NCBI GenBank assembly: GCA_002786025.1
Contig: NHNW01000002.1
Span: 1,488,001 to 1,552,000 of the forward strand
Direction of reading: 5' to 3'
DNA from: Zasmidium citrigriseum
Lineage: Eukaryota > Ascomycota > Dothideomycetes > Mycosphaerellales > Mycosphaerellaceae
Length of the DNA stretch: 64,000 nt
Part shown: positions 62,797-64,000 of the stretch, piece after piece
How the letters are laid out: each line of letters begins with the position of its first letter
Numbering within the stretch: the first letter of the stretch is position 1
Program-made: the position numbers and the translations under genes
The notes under the pieces: generated by a model
The model's database searches: none
Told to the model about the DNA's origin: nothing
The model's input: only the letters and a program-made list of their open reading frames with translations

Positions 62797-64000
62797 ATGT
62801 CAATCACTACAAGCAAACTGCAGAGCCAGCCGCCGGTCGTGTACATCATATTCCTCCTCATCACGCTGACACCGCTCTACTACCTATCCTACCAGTACCA
62901 TCTCCGACACCCCGTAGGCTCGTCTTCACCTACCTACCAACCAGCGCATCCATCTTCGCCAGAGTTCATCCGGGACTGGCTCGACACGCACGTTGTTTCG
63001 CCTTTCAATTCTTACCCCTTGAAATGGTACTGCAATCAAAGCGACTGGCGGCCCGGCCTCGTATTCAACCTAGCCAATGCGAACGGCGGCATCGGCAATG
63101 TTCGCGGTAACCTCTTGGATTTCCTGTTCCAATCGATCGAGGCTGGCGCATCTATCATACTACCAGGCATGGCTAGTCGGAGCAATGAGGACCTCAGCAA
63201 TGTGTGGGCATCCCGAGCGACGTTTGACGAATTCTTCGACGAGGAGTGGTTTCTAAAGACGTTGGGAGAAGCATGTCCTGACATGGCTGTGTACAAGCCG
63301 CAACCGAATCAGCCGTTGAAAGAAGCTGTGCCCGGAACATTCTATCCCAGGACCAGAAGGGTCGATTCGGATTTTGGCAACAGCAAGACTGCATACCTAG
63401 AGAGCCTGCAAACGTTTCTGGATGAGGGTGGCAGTGTGGAGCCCGATGGTATCACACTCGTCAATTTGGAACGGACACTTTGGGACATTGACACGAGAAG
63501 CCTACCCCTGGATTTCAGGAGGGACTTTGGCCATTTGCTGAGGGTCAATCCTAACATTCGACGCCTGGCTGCAGTGGTGGTGCAACAACTCAGCCTTCAC
63601 TTTGGCATCGAGATCGACCCGCGAGACCCGGTCCCAAAGCGAGCGTTCTACGGCGCACATCTACGGACGGAGGCCGATGCACAAAATGCTGGATGGTTGA
63701 ATGAACCAGGTACCAACTTCTCGGCCCAGACAGATGGCTACATTCAGCAAGCCCTCAAACACAAATTGAGGACGATCTACGTCGCTTCTGGCAACGCCAC
63801 AGATCTCGCGCTCTTCCGACACAAAGCTCTCTCCCACAAACCGCCGCTCAACGTTACATCAAAGTACGATCTGCTCCCACCGAGCGAGGCGGGTGCGTTG
63901 AAGGAGCTCACCTGGGATCAACAAGCACTTGTCGACTACGAGGTCTTGCAGCGCTGCAGCATCTTCGGCGGCTTTGTGAGAAGCAGTTTCAGCTACAACA
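62797..64000 (+). CDS. Type II membrane glycosyltransferase-like protein (3' partial)
   Basis: The frame runs open from the ATG at 62797 off the right edge (at least 401 codons). A short cytoplasmic N-terminus (MSITTSKLQSQPP) is followed by one membrane span (VVYIIFLLITLTPLYYLSYQY), then a lumenal domain. The start of that domain, with WRPGLVFNLANANGGIGNVR and NLLDFLFQSIEAGASIILP, resembles the entry strand and helix of fungal proteins in the GDP-fucose protein O-fucosyltransferase-like group. In that group the GGIGN loop near the donor site is conserved. Later parts (YGAHLRTEADAQNAGWL, TIYVASGNATDLALF) also fit that fold. The donor and acceptor are unknown and the C-terminus is not seen, so assignment is moderate. 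It probably acts in the Golgi or ER on cell-wall proteins. Confidence 0.7.
   Translation, partial: MSITTSKLQSQPPVVYIIFLLITLTPLYYLSYQYHLRHPVGSSSPTYQPAHPSSPEFIRDWLDTHVVSPFNSYPLKWYCNQSDWRPGLVFNLANANGGIGNVRGNLLDFLFQSIEAGASIILPGMASRSNEDLSNVWASRATFDEFFDEEWFLKTLGEACPDMAVYKPQPNQPLKEAVPGTFYPRTRRVDSDFGNSKTAYLESLQTFLDEGGSVEPDGITLVNLERTLWDIDTRSLPLDFRRDFGHLLRVNPNIRRLAAVVVQQLSLHFGIEIDPRDPVPKRAFYGAHLRTEADAQNAGWLNEPGTNFSAQTDGYIQQALKHKLRTIYVASGNATDLALFRHKALSHKPPLNVTSKYDLLPPSEAGALKELTWDQQALVDYEVLQRCSIFGGFVRSSFSYN

Overview
The window is nuclear DNA of a filamentous ascomycete, most likely a Dothideomycete (inference from gene content). The evidence is compact genes with many 47-76 nt introns (GT...AG, often with a CTAAC or CTGAC branch site a few bases before the acceptor), and fungus-specific families: DUF3425 bZIP, Zn2Cys6, NmrA-like, HeLo-pseudokinase, PTH11/rhodopsin-like membrane protein, Bub2, SulP transporter. 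I see no virus, transposon, CRISPR array or convincing tRNA. Gene models were built by reading splice junctions by eye, and most were checked for frame and total length divisible by three.

Region 1 (1-18.6 kb): a partial zinc-type formaldehyde/alcohol dehydrogenase, a bZIP-DUF3425 regulator, an NmrA-like reductase, a 5'-truncated and frame-broken type-B carboxylesterase, a Ser/Thr kinase, a ribokinase-family sugar kinase, a HeLo-domain pseudokinase (fungal heterokaryon-incompatibility/cell-death family), a Cys- and Ser-rich single-pass membrane protein, a small secreted protein, a membrane-anchored short-chain dehydrogenase and a Zn2Cys6 regulator. This is accessory-type content.

Region 2 (18.9-35.1 kb): mostly housekeeping or conserved genes. 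They are an NTF2-like small protein, a possible tiny SCA7-domain protein, a 199-residue unknown, an MBL-fold hydrolase with an N-terminal zinc ribbon, a 7-TM-like membrane protein, the mitotic-exit GAP Bub2, a possible frameshifted small gene, a sulfate transporter and two unknown disordered proteins.

Region 3 (35.4-56.3 kb) is the most striking part: two arrays of fast-evolving BTB/POZ genes pointing at each other around a Sel1-repeat gene (45977-48393). The left array has seven plus-strand BTB genes (called A to G) plus three decayed copies of a 3' end. Genes C to G share an identical exon plan: a short first exon, a phase-2 intron, a middle exon of exactly 133 nt, a phase-0 intron and a long last exon. 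Gene B has lost the second intron exactly. The right array (minus strand, H to L) consists of BTB proteins with zinc-ribbon CxxC pairs. In I, K and L the ribbons are C-terminal and one intron sits at an equivalent site. J is a frame-disrupted relic. Six of the genes have the octamer GCATGTGA about 100-190 bp upstream.

Region 4 (56.6-64 kb): a low-complexity acidic protein, a secreted esterase, the transcription elongation factor TFIIS and the mitochondrial ribosome recycling factor in head-to-head orientation, and the start of a type II membrane glycosyltransferase-like protein that runs off the end.
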